Position numbers and translations under genes: made by a program. Of a stretch of DNA of 64,000 nucleotides, positions 21,403 to 35,886 are shown piece after piece. Position 1 is the stretch's first letter. Each line of letters begins with the position of its first letter. Origin of the DNA: Synaphobranchus kaupii (taxonomy: Eukaryota > Chordata > Actinopteri > Anguilliformes > Synaphobranchidae); NCBI GenBank assembly GCA_029718625.1, contig CM056379.1:58431626-58495625 (forward strand), given 5' to 3'. Below the pieces are notes generated by a model. The model was not told where the DNA came from, ran no database searches, and was given only the letters and a program-made list of their open reading frames with translations.

Positions 21403-22865
21403 AAAAAATGCTAAAATAGTGCTAATAAACAAATACCTTGCTTTGAGGATACTCATGTTTATGTTTCTCTTCTTAGGGCTTATTATGGATCTAATCTGTT
21501 TGTATTTAGAATTTGTAATTTAGTTCTTGGTTAGCATAGTTAACTAGGTCTTAATGATGTTACATCTTTACTCATTGGTCAGAGAAAGTTATTTGCCAGG
21601 TCTGGCACTATTGATCATACAATACGTGTCTGTTCTCCTGTAGTGTAAGTCACTGTATAAAAGTGTTAAATAAATTAAATGCATTATAAACTTTGGCAGT
21701 TGTAAACAAATCTCCTGGCATTTCTCTGCTCTTACAAAAAAGGCAATATATGAAGACATATTTAATTTGTGTGAAATATCAAGTAGATTTGTAACAATTG
21801 TGATTTTCAAATAAATAATGTGCTGAAAAATATAAGTAACGTATCCGTTACATTTGTAATAATAGGATAATTCCATCTCAAAGGTGAACGAACATGACAC
21901 CCACTATCACAGATCATCCTGAGAAGTGCTTTAGGAATAATAAAGGAATAAGATTAACATCCCTGAAGAATTATTTGGTTTAAGGGAAATGTTGCTAATT
22001 CTAAATTGTCAAAATACACCCAAGGACCCCCCCAAACCCTACTACAATCCCACCCTTATAGATAGCATAGAATGCAAGTTCTGTGGCTTGGATTATTGTT
22101 TCTTCATATATTTATAAATATGCACAGTGAAAATGGTGACGGTTAAATCCTCCCATCAAGTTTAATTAGTGTTTGAAGTTGGCCATCTCATATCCTTGCC
22201 TATCACATAGTACTACCAATTTTGACCACAAGATGGTGCCATTTCAACAATCCGTTATTCAGCATTGATTTAAATCAGGAGCACAAATTGAAAAGTTCAT
22301 TGACCTTAGCGTTCTATTGGTTGAGAATGAATGGGACGCATAGCCAGTTCATTGAAAATTGGCCTGGATCATTTCATGTTGAACAAGCAGACCAGAAGAC
22401 TACACCTGTTGTATCACCTCTACTGTTCCATTGTACCGCCTCTACTGTTCTTCCCAGGTAAACCTTTGTAAACTTTCCATCTTTTATGCACTTTAATCAT
22501 TTTTTAGTGCTTTAATAGCACCATCTTGTGGTCAGAATCTGGTAGTACTATGTGGAAAGGAATTACTCAATAGTATTGTCTGATTTTGCATCACAATTTG
22601 TTCATATACATATACGTGATGAAACAAGATTCACTTCTCATTCATAATAAGTTATAAATACTTCAAACGAGTAAATGATTCTCATTTTAACGTTTGTTTA
22701 TAGCTAGATTTGAGAGGAAATAATTTGAAATAACCCTCTGATATAATTAGAGAGATTCGATTTTTGCCCCCTGACACTGAAACATTGATGTGAGATGTGA
22801 CACGGTACAATGTAAAGCCAATTTAAGCAAAATATTACAGATTGTCCAAAAGAAATATAGCCACA

Positions 22866-23987
22866 TCAGCATCGCTTCATTTTCATTGACTGGCCAAATA
22901 AAAGAACCCATTGCAAAGAGTCACGGACAACAAGAGAAGCTGTGCAGGCCTGTTGTGTAATTAGGTTCACACAATGGGGTCCACAATGGACATAAGGGGC
23001 AAGAGGTTGATGCTGCTTGATAATGGCCTGCGCTCCTGAATATTTTCCTGCCATGTTTGCAGCACCATCGTAGGCCTGCCCTCTCAAACCAGTGATAGAC
23101 AAATTTAGACAGAGCAATACATCCATAATAATGTTTGCAAGGTTCTTCCCTGTTGTCACAATCACCTCATACAGGCCAACAAATTCCTCATGAACTGCCA
23201 GATCATGGTCAACATATCGCAGACATATTGCTTCCTGCTCCTTCCCAGATACATCTTGTGTGCCATCCATTATCACAGAAAACTGCAGCTGTGGAAGTGA
23301 CCTGATCTGCTATCTGCAATTTCACAAACTATTGAGTTGCTCAATGATTAACGATAGGATCTCGTTTTGAACTTGGGGACAAGTATAGACAATTTGGGAA
23401 CTCAACCATTTGCTCAATCCAGGGTCATCCAGATTTATAATTTAGTAACTGAGCAGTTTCCCTCACTGTCATCATGCCCTCTTAGAGCTATACCCTGCCT
23501 TGCCAAGAACTGTACAGCACTAATTATTTTTAACAGACAAGTTCAGACTTGCCTCCAGTTCCTGTAATGCCCCTACATTAGATAGTTGCACATCCACTGA
23601 TCTAGTCTCAGAGATTTGTGTTGCTATGGCTGCCTTGTGACATTCTGATCGGGCATGTAATGCAAACCTTTCACGGGCCTTCTTCCAGTTTTTTAAATCA
23701 GTGGAAATAAATGTGGCTTCTGTGTTTTTTGCCAGCTGTGATGTTTGCTTTTGAAAAGCTTTGCGACAGTAAAAGCACAATGCTCCTTGAACACCTGGGA
23801 TAAAATGGAGCCAAAGGAAATCCTTATACCACTGTGCCTGAAATCTCAGGGTTTTATCTAGCAACTTCTGAGACATGATAATCTTAGGATCTGGATGGTA
23901 TGGGTCTGAAGCAGCCACAGAAGATCCTTCCTCTGCTGTGTCTCTTTCTGCCCTCCCAGATACTTTCATCCTCTCAGTCTCAGACAC
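22866..23987 (-). mobile_element. Decayed hAT transposase, unit 3
   Basis: Identical in layout and translation to the remnant at 15022-16143: zinc-finger block 23987-23520, transposase block 23276-22866, and the same stops between them. It was copied with the unit and did not insert independently. No gene was recognised in the neighbouring stretches 21403-22865 and 23988-25578. The former holds the same small inverted repeat (22204-22241 and 22515-22555). Confidence 0.8.
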
Positions 23988-25578
23988 CTCAATTCACAAA
24001 TCTTCCTAATCAAGTCCAGATTTTTTTCTATCCAGCGCTTTGTGAATAGTTAATAACTATACAAAACAGTGGAAATCAATCTCAAATGCATTTTTTTGTC
24101 TTATCCAAGCCAGCTAGTCTCTCCTCACATGTGAAGCCATGCCATGCACATGCTGTTGCCGGTTCACTGCTCTTTCTTTTGCAGTACAGAAACAAGGGCA
24201 GACAGTGTCATAGATGTGAAGCACCTGCCATGCCTTTAACCATTAATAGGGGCCCTGTACCTAAACGTGAGTGAGTGACAGGGATCCATGAGGTGCTTTG
24301 CATCTAGAGAAGAATATGTGCAAAGCAATAATACAATTTAGAGCAGAAATTAAGAAGTGTAGTTCTGAAATTGCAGTGGGAATTAATCTCAAATTCACAA
24401 TCTTATCCAATAGATATTTCCTTAGCCAGCTATAGTCTCTCCTCACCTGTGAAGCCTTGTCATGTCCATCTGTGCTGCTGCCTGCTCCCTGACCTGAGCC
24501 CTCTGAGGCTTCTGAGCTGCCTGTTCCCTGCTCTTTCTAATTCCAGTACAGACAAAAATAAGTGCAAAAGCAAAAATTAAATTCATAGTATAAATTATTA
24601 TTTGTGGGCAGTGGGCAGGTCTAACGGATCTGTACGGGAGAGTAAGGCGTCCCCGCCCTACCACTAGCCATAGGGTCGCATCTTAACTCTATAAGCTTCA
24701 CCCCTAGTGGTTTGAGACATATCTGTCTCAATTACAGTATCATGTTCATCTGAAATTATAAACTACAGCTTTAAGAAAACCCCGAAAATTTTGACGCAGT
24801 ATTTTTTTAAAGGGTAGCTTCTTGCGAAAACCGCAGCTTCTCCAGTTACACTGCCGTGCAATAAATTAGGAGGGTGCTATTAGTAGCCCACAGCACTCAC
24901 GCACCCTCCTCTGGCTACAGCCACAGACTGTAAAATGCATCAAATGCACCGTTTATACACGCTAAGAAAATCATGTTGACGTATAGAAACAATAATATTT
25001 TTTTAAAACGTTGTACAAATGAGTATTCGCCGTTTTCCCTTGCTTACTGTACTATATACAGTACCTGATCCACTTTCGGTTTAGAAGACACCTCATTTTT
25101 TGCTCCAAAATCTCTCGTATAAATATGTTTAAGAAACCAAGTACTTACCAGTATATTCAGCTACAGCTGTTTTCTCATGAACCCTGAAGAGTTTATCTTT
25201 TTATATTTCGCCAAAGTCCCATACAGTCGACATTTCCGCAGTGACCTCCCCTCGCACTGAGCGCTGAAATTCATTGCTGTACTTGTGTGAATACGCACGC
25301 GCTTTTGTACGTTCTTTTTTTAAACGTATTTAAATACATTAGGCGACGTATGTTATGGTTATTATATATATACTGTATGTGACTATTCTGAAATAAATGT
25401 ATTCTGTAGCAAATTTCTGAATGATACAGCTTCTTCTTCAGTTCAAACTTAAAACCATGGATTTTGCAGGGAATATTTTTTTAGATACTGACATTTAAAT
25501 AAAACTAGTAGAAACCAGGAGAACATTGCCTCAAAAGGGCCAAAGTAAATAGGGTTAAGCAAGTGCGAGTAACCCTTC

Positions 25579-27619
25579 AGCTCCCCACGCCAGGGATACG
25601 GTGAAGGAGTTGGAGCCCCTAAGGCGGGTCGTCGTTGTAAACAAACTCGTCCCAGCAGCTCCTGCGACGCCGCTGGTGCCAAACTGTAATGGCCCTGCCG
25701 TTCCTTTGGATCCATCAGTGGCGTGGAGAGGGGGGACCCGCTGCATGGGCAACAGCCTGTCCTCTGTGGCGTAGACACAACACGGGGAGCAACAGTTACT
25801 GGTGATAAGCCTTCGCTCGATTGGCGTAAAGCGTGGCACCAGGGGTTGCTTCCGACGGTGGGAGGGATTTTTGAACCTCACCGGACAGCTATCACCCGCC
25901 TAAAGCTGGGCAGCCCCCAGCCAGTAAGGTGCTGTCCCGCCACAGTCTGCCATCCTCATTGGGTGCATGGGGATTAGGAGAAATTCGAACAGCAGTCTGA
26001 GAACTTCGCACCAAGCAAGAAACGACGCAGAAAGAGACCAGCTCTAAAACTGGGACGTTGGAATGTTCGGTCCATGATGACCGGCCTCACAGAAAACCTC
26101 AAAAACATCAGCGACACCAGGAAAACAGCCATAATTAACGTTGAGCTCAAGAGACTAGGTGTGGACATAGCCACCCTACAGGAAACATGTCTAGCCGACT
26201 CAGGAACACTGAAGGAAGAGGACCACATGTTATTCTGGCAGGAGAAGGGCTCTGACGAGCCTAGGGAGCACGGAGTGGGCTTCGCGGTGAAGAACACCTT
26301 GCTGAAGATGGTTGAACCGGGCAGCAACGGCTCATCGAGACTTCTCACTCTCCGCCTGAACACCACCGAAGGCCCCGTCACCTTTGTCAGTGTCTACGCC
26401 CCAACACTAACCTCCACACTAACCTCCGAGGCAAAGGACGAGTTCTACGAGAACCTCAAAACCATTGTCAGGAACATCCCCAGCACCGAACAACTAGTTC
26501 TCCTGGGCAGACTTCAATGCCAGAGTGGGTGCCGATCATGACTCTTAGCCGTCCTGCCTTGGGCAGTTTGTCGTGGGCAAAATGAATGAAAACGGACAAC
26601 GACTGCTCGAGTTCTGCACTTTTCAAGACCTGTGCATCACAAACTCGTACTTCCAGACCAGGCCCCAACACAAGGTTTCCTGGAGGCACCTGTGCTCTAA
26701 GCACTGGCACCAGCTGGACCTGATCCTGGTCAGACGACCATCCATCAAGAACGTACTACTCACCCGTTCCTACCAGAGCGCGGACTGTGACACAAACCAT
26801 TCGCTGGTGTGTTGCAAGATCAGGCTACAGCCGAAGAGATTCCACCACTCCAAACAGCAAGGAAAGTCACGCATTGACAACAGCAGAATGTCCCAACCAG
26901 AACTTGTGGAGCAGTTTGCCGTGACCCTTGATAAGGAGCTTGGTGCCTCGCAACCAAGGGAATCATCAACGGAGAAATGGGACGATTTGCGGAATACCAT
27001 CCATCGCACAGCCTTAGCTACCTTTGGAAAGAAGACCTCAAAGACACATGATTGGTTCGAAACTAAAGCTAAATTGACCGTGATGACACCCACCATAGAA
27101 GCCAAGCGAGCCGCTCTTGCCGAGTACAAGAGAACACCAAGTGAGTGGAACCTACAGATTCTCAGTCTGCGAGGAGCAAAGTACAGCGAACTGCTCGGCA
27201 TTATGATAACGAGTACTGGACTGGGCTCAGCGAAGACATCCAGATAGCCGCCACAACGGGAAATATCAGGGGGATGTACGATGGCATCAGGAAGGCACTT
27301 GGACCAGTCCAGAGCAAGACAGCTCCCCTCAAATCCACCACTGGGGAGGCAATCACAGACAAGGGCCAACAAATGGTGAGATGGGTGGAACACTACTCAG
27401 AACTCTACTCCAGGGAGAACACAGTGTCCCCCTTAGCACTTGACGCCATTGAATGCCTGCCAACTATGGTAGAACTTGACGCTGAGCTGACTACAGCTGA
27501 GCTCAGCAAAGCCATTGACAGCTTGGCCGCAGGAAAAGTGCCTGGCAGCGACGGGATCCCCCCAGACCTGATCAAGCACTGCAAGACTGCTCTACTGCCT
27601 CCACTGCACAAAGTCCTCC
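25579..27619 (+). mobile_element. Truncated LINE, unit 3
   Basis: It has the same leader, endonuclease (from about 25977), shared frameshifts (near 26507 and 27164) and RT motif 1 as the unit 2 copy, and is cut at the same base. Three residues differ from unit 2. The common inactivating lesions show that the LINE was already dead when the unit was duplicated. Confidence 0.85.
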
Positions 27620-27742
27620 ATAAGAATATGATTTTGTCCTGGCCCGGGAATTTCACCCGGCAGCCCTGGTTATAACCCCAGCTACATTGCTCCCAGTTGA
27701 AAATTAGTTCACGCACACGCGACCGCAGATAACCTCGCACAT
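27620..27742. other. Array edge: broken start of a fourth tandem unit
   Basis: 27620-27705 repeats the first 86 bp of the unit and ends AGTTGAAAATT. It is joined to AGTTCACGCACACGCGACC (27706 on), which in unit 4 is the sequence following the LINE tail (54955-54990). The join occurs at a shared AGTT. Confidence 0.8.
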
Positions 27743-27772
27743 TTGATAGCCACATTTGAATGACCACATAAA

Positions 27773-27990
27773 ATGAAAAAACACAGGGCCAAGTTACATT
27801 AAATAATTTAGGAAACATTGGGTAGCACTGCTTTGGAATAGAGCTTGTTTAATTTGTGTGAACTAAGACAGCCCATATTGTTTGTTGTAACTTTGTCTCA
27901 TTTTGATATCGATACTTTTAATGGCAGGCCTAGATTTTGCTAGTTTTATTACAGTGCTTTGTATGCATGAATAACTTTTTTGTAAGTTGA
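27773..27990 (+). repeat. Partial copy of the 33474-34708 foldback arm
   Basis: AACACAGGGCCAAGTT, TTAAATAATTTAGGAAA and GGCAGGCCTAG match the right arm at 34448-34680 in the same orientation, and the left arm at 33490-33737 in reverse. It is diverged by substitutions and short gaps. Confidence 0.7.
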
Positions 27991-28063
27991 AAAACATTTT
28001 ATGTTGAGAGATAATTTATTTTTGTACTGTGTTTGTTATGAATAATGAATTACATGAAGTTAA

Positions 28064-28709
28064 AGGGATAGTTCGGAATTTTGGACATAATGTCTCAATT
28101 ACGACTTACCCATGATGTAGTTGATTGATGGAAACCATTTTCAGCTAATTCCATGCTGTCCCTTCTTTTGGACATACACACGTTGCTAATGCTAGCGCAA
28201 CTCTATGGCAACCGGTAGCATCCACTACCAAACGCACTTAAACACTCCACAGTGCACCCAAAGCAAATAAAATACAACGAGTCTATCGGGGGAGTGATAC
28301 TTTACGTTACCTACGAATGTAGTGCCCGGCACTGGTAAACTACAACAACAAAGAAGAGTAACAAGTTGCAATGGCCACGTTCGCTCCGCCGCCGTACTTC
28401 CACAGAGAATATATTAGGTCAGCACAAAGTAAAGGATTCAACGATAGTTTGACTCCTCATGGTATAAACACTCAAAATAACCAGATAGACTGTCATCGTA
28501 TTTTATTTGCTTTGGCTGCACTGTGGAGTGTTTAAGTGCGTTTGGTAGTGGATGCTACCGGTTGCCATAGAGTTGCGCTAGCATTAGCAACGTGTGTATG
28601 TCCAAAAGAAGGGACAGCATGGAATTAGCTGAAAATGGTTTCCATCAATCAACTACATCATGGGTAAGTCGTAATTGAGACATTATGTCCAAAATTCCGA
28701 ACTATCCCT
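28064..28709. mobile_element. MITE with about 215-bp inverted repeats and TTAA target site
   Basis: AGGGATAGTTCGGAATTTTG at 28064 mirrors CAAAATTCCGAACTATCCCT ending at 28709. The arms match nearly perfectly for about 215 bp (28064-28280 and 28495-28709). TTAA flanks both ends (28060-28063, 28710-28713). TTAA duplication is typical of piggyBac or Kolobok-type transposition. No transposase is encoded. Confidence 0.9.
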
Positions 28710-28713
28710 TTAA

Positions 28714-29875
<1,162 letters not shown>

Positions 29876-30760
29876 TCAAGTTTTTTTTTTACCTTCTCTA
29901 ACAGGCAATGAAAGTGAAAAAACCTGCGGTCCTAAAAATCGAGATGTACAGAACTCTCTCCATCCAGAAGTACATGAGTTGCATGAACGAGAGGGCTGGT
30001 TTAACACGTTGAAGTGGAGGATAACACAGAACTGGGGAAAGGGAAATTATTTGACACAAACAGCTTTCTATTGATATAATGTCAAACCTAACAATGGCCT
30101 ATAACTGGAACCTGCTAGTGATGAAAGCTTCATAGCAAACACAATTCTCTGGGTAACAGAATTTCTTGATGCAGCACGGATGGAAGAGTTGAGAGGTGGA
30201 TGTGCCACAATACCATGAGCAGACTGCATATGAAAAGAACCAAAATGCATATTGTGAAATATGTAACTATGCCTATGTGAAGTCAAACTTGACTGAAAGA
30301 AAGCTCCACAAGAGCGGAACAACAAATTGTCCAAAAGGCAGAGTCAAGAACATACTCTAAGGTGTACAGTGATTCTAACTGGGCAGAAAAGACATTATGC
30401 AAAATGAACAAATGCCTCACTAGATTTTTTGCTGGTCTCAACTGTATGTATACTGGTTGTATCCAGGGCACGTTTCAGTTGAAATGGAGCCAAGACAACC
30501 TTGACTAAGTGGACTTAAGCCCCGGTTTGAAGTCCTGCTTTCAGAATTTCAAATGTGCCATGACAAGGAGGTAAAGTTTCAGAACAAAGTCTCCATGAGC
30601 GACCAGTCTGAAAAGGCCTTGAGAATTCCCAGTCCCACATCCATAGGGATTACAACGGAAACTGATAAATAGAAGGGTATAGGCCTTCCCTCGGGTTCAG
30701 CTATGCAACTTTTACAGTGAAGTACATACTGAGGTGTCTTGCTAGTGAGCAGAATATCTA

Positions 30761-31219
<459 letters not shown>

Positions 31220-31337
31220 CATCAGGAAGTCATGGAATGCAAAGGATATGTGACCAAATATAAAAAATTATTACTTTATTCTACATTATGTTAAATGTTA
31301 AACTTTCCAATATTTTTTGATGCCTGAAAATGTGTGT

Positions 31338-31361
31338 GGGGGGGGGGGGGGGGGGGGGGGG
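31338..31361 (+). repeat. Poly(G) tract, 24 bases
   Basis: An uninterrupted run of G. It is prone to G-quadruplex formation and to length errors in assembly. No gene was recognised in the following 31362-31969. Confidence 0.95.
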
Positions 31362-31971
31362 CTATGTATGAAAGGTTCTATAATTTTTAAACAGTTCATC
31401 CAATATGGATGAACATACTCTCAAATGACAGCTGACAGTCTGCACTTCAACCTCATTGTCATTGTATCCTTTCAAAACTCAAAGTGCTAGAGTACAGAAC
31501 CAAAATAACAAAAAATGTGTCACTGTCCAATTAATTATGGTGCTCACTGTATATCCTATACCCCATGTTCTCTTACAGTATTGGGATGGCAGGTATGCCA
31601 TCCGCCAAGTTACAGCTTGGTGGGGCATGCCCCATACCTATACAGCACAGAGAGTTTGCCACTTTTCAGGGTTTCCTACAGAAGTAACCACAATGACCAT
31701 AGACTCTCAGCCCTTAAAAACATTAATTTCTGTATGTTCTGACCTCATGTAACCACACAGCATTCAGATACAACTTCACACATCCACACAATAAAGCCCC
31801 AAACATTTTCCTGCCAAACTGCCTGCCTCCGTTGCGATGTTATCCAATGGGGAGAATTATTATTTGAGGGTATGGTCCGTATACCTGCTCATCAAGCTTA
31901 TCGTCCAATAAAAACGCTTCATACTAATGTTTTTTTAATGTTAATATAGCTAATGGCTTCATGCTTTCCAA

Positions 31972-32065
31972 GAAGCTACTGTGGCTTAATGGTTCAAACT
32001 GCAGTCTCTCACACAATGTATTGTGAGTTCGAGCCCAGCAGGGCACATGTGTATTTTCCACAAAT
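31972..32065 (+). mobile_element. tRNA-derived SINE head
   Basis: TGTGGCTTAATGGTTCAAAC resembles a pol III A box, and TGAGTTCGAGCCCAGCAGGG resembles a B box with proper spacing. The acceptor stem does not close well, so it is called a SINE, not a working tRNA. The body beyond the B box was not delimited. Confidence 0.5.
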
Positions 32066-32211
32066 ACAATGTGCAACTGTTAAGTACTTTTCATTTCTTA
32101 GACTGTTATTATTTCCACATTGACACATTAAAGGATTTTTATTGCAAAGGCAAAAGAGGTTTACAATATTAACTGTTCAATGTTTCACTTGTATTTCACT
32201 TGTACTATATC

Positions 32212-32261
32212 ACACCCTCCCCAAACCGGACTCTCGCTTTTGTCTGGTTTGGGGAGGGTGT
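32212..32261. repeat. Perfect 16-bp hairpin
   Basis: ACACCCTCCCCAAACC (32212-32227) is exactly complementary to GGTTTGGGGAGGGTGT (32246-32261), with an 18-base loop. It may be the ends of a tiny MITE or a structured RNA element. Nothing nearby decides between these. Confidence 0.8.
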
Positions 32262-32624
32262 TACTCTCTGCTCTTGCGGTCATGACTGACTGTGGAAACC
32301 CCTTGCATCGGCCAACATTTCTTTATTCATTAATTTCTTCACTTCAGCTCTGTTCACTTTATCCTTTTCACACATAACACAATGTCACCATAAAATTAAC
32401 TACTAGGAAAATTAAGAATTTACGATAATAGCCTACATTAAGAATTGAAGATAACCTCTTTTAAGCCGCAAGCCTTTAAGCGATCGGATTTATAAACCGC
32501 CAATTCCCCAAACATATCTGATTCATGGTTAGTCACTTATAAATAAATAGATATCCTCCGAATGTGGCTCTAGTCTACGCTACTCTGCTGATAATGTAGC
32601 TTACTGCAAACACTTTTAATTATT

Positions 32625-32688
32625 AGAAGAAGAAGAAGAAGAAGAAGAAGAAGAAGAAGAAGAAGAAGAAGAAGAAGAAGAAGAAGAA
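32625..32688 (+). repeat. (AGA)n microsatellite
   Basis: About 21 uninterrupted AGA triplets. The following 32689-33470 shows no recognisable gene. Confidence 0.95.
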
Positions 32689-33473
32689 TCATCATCTCTG
32701 GTATGTACTTTCTTAGTAGTATCTACTGTTTTGTTTCTGACTAAGATTCCTGGGAAATATGTGTTGTCCAATTAAGCTTGTTCGCCAACGTTACTTCCTG
32801 CTTCTCGTCAGGAAGCAGAAACAAGCTAGGCTACTACAAAGCGAATCAACATGCATTATAGCCTACATTCATTGCACTACAGAAAACTAAACTAAACCAA
32901 GCTGTCCGGTACCAAAACATTTCCCGCAGGTAACGCTCTACACTACCGGAAAAAAAACTCACTAGCTCGCTCGCTAGCTCGTAGCCCACACATGGAAGGT
33001 TGGAGTTACGCATCCGGCAATCCAGTGTTGAATAGCCTAACGTTAAATGTATTTCATAGAATACTAATAGCCCTATTTTAAAACTGTATTTCCCTATTTT
33101 ACTGATGCAAACTATTTAGGCTGTACTAGCTATTTAGGCTGTATGTCTTTCAGCTAGAATGTGTTTGCGTCTAGCCCATTGTGCAAGTATGTCTCCATGT
33201 AGACTTGGTTCATTAATTTACATGCTTCTTCATGATCCATAGCTCAGGTGGTGCTGTTCATTGTTCATTTCATTACACATTAAATACTGCTCATCTACAA
33301 ACTCTTTTAATGTAATTGTGTGCTGTCTGTAATAGGATAACTGTTCTCATTCTTGTCAATAGAGGGCGTTATGGTTAAGCGAATGTCTGCATACATTTCT
33401 TTGGAATGCATGTCTCTCTCCGTGTTTATCTTCATGCATTATTCATCATTAGTTAGCTATAAAAAATAAGTGA

Positions 33474-33938
33474 TATCAGATCAAAAACGTCTACGACATA
33501 AAAAAAAGCCAAGTTACTCACGCATAGCCTACATAGCGCTGTCCATAAGTCCATTAATTCCAACTTGCAAAAACTAGGCCTGCCTTTAAAAGTCTTGATA
33601 TCAAAATGTGGCCAAGTTATAACTAACAATATTGCCTATCGTAGCTCACACTAAATAAACTAGCTCTATTCCAAAGCAATGCTATCCAAACTTTTCTAAA
33701 TTATTTAATGCAACTTGGCCCTGTCTTTCTTCATCTTACCATCTCAAGAGAATGTGGTCAATTAAACTGTATGTGCCACATCAAACTGCAAAATGAAAAT
33801 AATTTATAGTGGAAATACTCTGATTCAGATGTGTTGCACTTAGAAATTAAACAGAAAAATTACTACACTATAGGGCATGTTTGAACAATTGTCTACATCC
33901 ACTGCTTTGGGTCTATGAAAAGCACAGAATGAATAAAA

Positions 33939-33970
<32 letters not shown>

Positions 33971-34708
33971 GTATTTATTGATTTATTTATTTGGATTTCT
34001 ATCAAAACCTGTGTGGTCCTACAGAGCATAGATATCCTTGTGTTCACAAAATTCTGTTTGCAAATATCATAAATACTATTATGTTAAGAAAATTGGTACT
34101 ATTACTTATTTGCCACCATCTGACCCACAAACATGTCTGGATACGTTTGTAAAAATGCTTTATGTACGCTATTTTCTAGGTAAAAATATTACTCATTGTT
34201 ATCTGCAATTATTTATTCATCACCCCTTTCTCTATTGTACATGATGTTTCTTCATATAAATGTCTGTTTGTGAATTGTAAAGAATTCTGTAGCAGCAGTT
34301 AACATTTTAAATCCTGTATATTTTCTAAAGTAAACTTGCCAACAAAGTACAACCATATCCTTTCTGGAGTGTAATTATTCATCAACTGTTAAAAACATTC
34401 ATTGAAATCATATGTTGTTCCATGAGGCACAATCACTTCACATGCAAAGATGAAGAAACACAGGGCCAAGTTGCATTAAATAATTTAGGAAAGTTTGGAT
34501 AGCATTGCTTTGGAATAGAGCTAGTTTATTTAGTGTGAGCTACGATAGGCAATATTGTTAGTTGTAACTTGGCCACATTTTGATATCAAGACTTTTAAAG
34601 GCAGGCCTAGTTTTTGCAAGTTGGAATTAAGAACTTATGGACAGCGCTATGTAGGCTATGCATGAGTAACTTGGCTTTTTTTACGTCGTCGACGTTTTTG
34701 ATCTGATA
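33474..34708. mobile_element. Foldback DNA element with about 260-bp inverted repeats
   Basis: TATCAGATCAAAAACGTC at 33474 mirrors GACGTTTTTGATCTGATA ending at 34708. The arms run to about 33737 and from about 34448. The ends are compatible with a TA target duplication. The centre holds an (ATT)n tract at 33939-33970 and no transposase. A partial third arm lies at 27773-27990. Confidence 0.85.
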
Positions 34709-35886
34709 GATGACTTACAGTATAGATGAATGCAAGACACTTGCAAGAGCAAGAACTCTGCTATAACACTGGAGTTAGTCAAAATGATGATAAATAAACC
34801 TGCTCAAATTCTTTGTATGAGAAAATACACATTATAACAATACTTTTTTATTGGAAGGTCCAAAACATTTATAATAGATGACACTTCCATGTTCCAAATT
34901 CAGAGTTGTTGTGCTCAGTCAAAAAGCTAATCCAATTTAGTGCAGTAGAAAAGAGCCAATCATGTATCTAAAATTTGAATGGCATCAGATAAAATGGTTT
35001 ATTTAAGATCACATACTGATGAACAAGTGCAAAAGCAGTGCTCAGATGCACAAACAAAAAGACAAGAGAGGAGAGTTAAAATGGGTGGGCTCAACCCACA
35101 CTGCATATTCTGAACATTATGTCCAGTGTACACGTTGTGAATGGCAAGACCAACAGCAGGAGCCAGCATTGAGAGGTAAATGATTCTCCACCCAGTATAC
35201 CATGTAGCACGGGAAAACAAAAGTATGATCAAGACATGGATACGGAAGTATGACTTCACAGGGAGGACTCTTATTACTGTGAGGGGATGCCTACCCTGTT
35301 GTAAGGTGTTTTATACAATACAGATGATCTCAGATGTGCCTTGACCAAAGGTTTCAATTGAAGGAAATTTATTGATAAAATCATCTGAAAAGATTAATCC
35401 TATGTGATACTGGTTAGAAGACTAAGCGTTTTAGGAAATGGATGGATGCTACTGGTTAGCTGATTTCACAGATCTGCATTGCAATATATTACACCCTACA
35501 GCAATTTTGAATATGATACTGCATGTCAAAGACATGGGAAATATGAACTATGTACACAGTGCAGCTTATATTAGGGACATACACTCTCAAAGCTCATCCT
35601 GCTAGCATTGTTTTCATTACTCAAAAAGTACCAGGCATCCAAGCCTGAATGTCAACGTATCAGTCAAGAAAAGCGATTCTACGTCTGATCCCCATGACAA
35701 GGCTGCAAGACTGACTACCGTCCTCAGGCACCATCAGAATGCGGTTACAGAATACACAAACGGCTAACAGAGACACAGCGATAGCTTTGGAACAGGAAAC
35801 CTGAAAAGTCTGGGCCTCGGGGATTTGAGGGTCTGACCACATCTGCCACAGCTGCTCCAATTACAGCAGACGGGCGGTTCCACATT
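34709..35886. other. No gene recognised
   Basis: The minus-strand frame at 34999-35259 contains a hydrophobic stretch (IIYLSMLAPAVGLAIH) but no known domain, and exon signals are not convincing. A 43-bp direct repeat (GCCACAGCTGCTCCAATTAC) starts at 35845 and 35888 and leads into the tandem duplication. Confidence 0.4.

Larger units (their letters stand above)
19776..27619. repeat. Tandem duplication unit 3 (7844 bp)
   Basis: This is a head-to-tail copy of unit 2 with the same order of parts. I find differences in the LINE only: codons reading Cys for Arg and His for Arg, and a Pro/Thr difference. It is followed by an 86-bp start of another unit (27620-27705) and then a break. Confidence 0.95.

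Noticed and set aside
31972..32065. tRNA gene
   Set aside because: The box motifs match, but the cloverleaf is incomplete. It is better read as a SINE.
34999..35259. Possible membrane-protein exon on the minus strand
   Set aside because: It has a hydrophobic stretch, but no family is recognised and there are no convincing splice sites.
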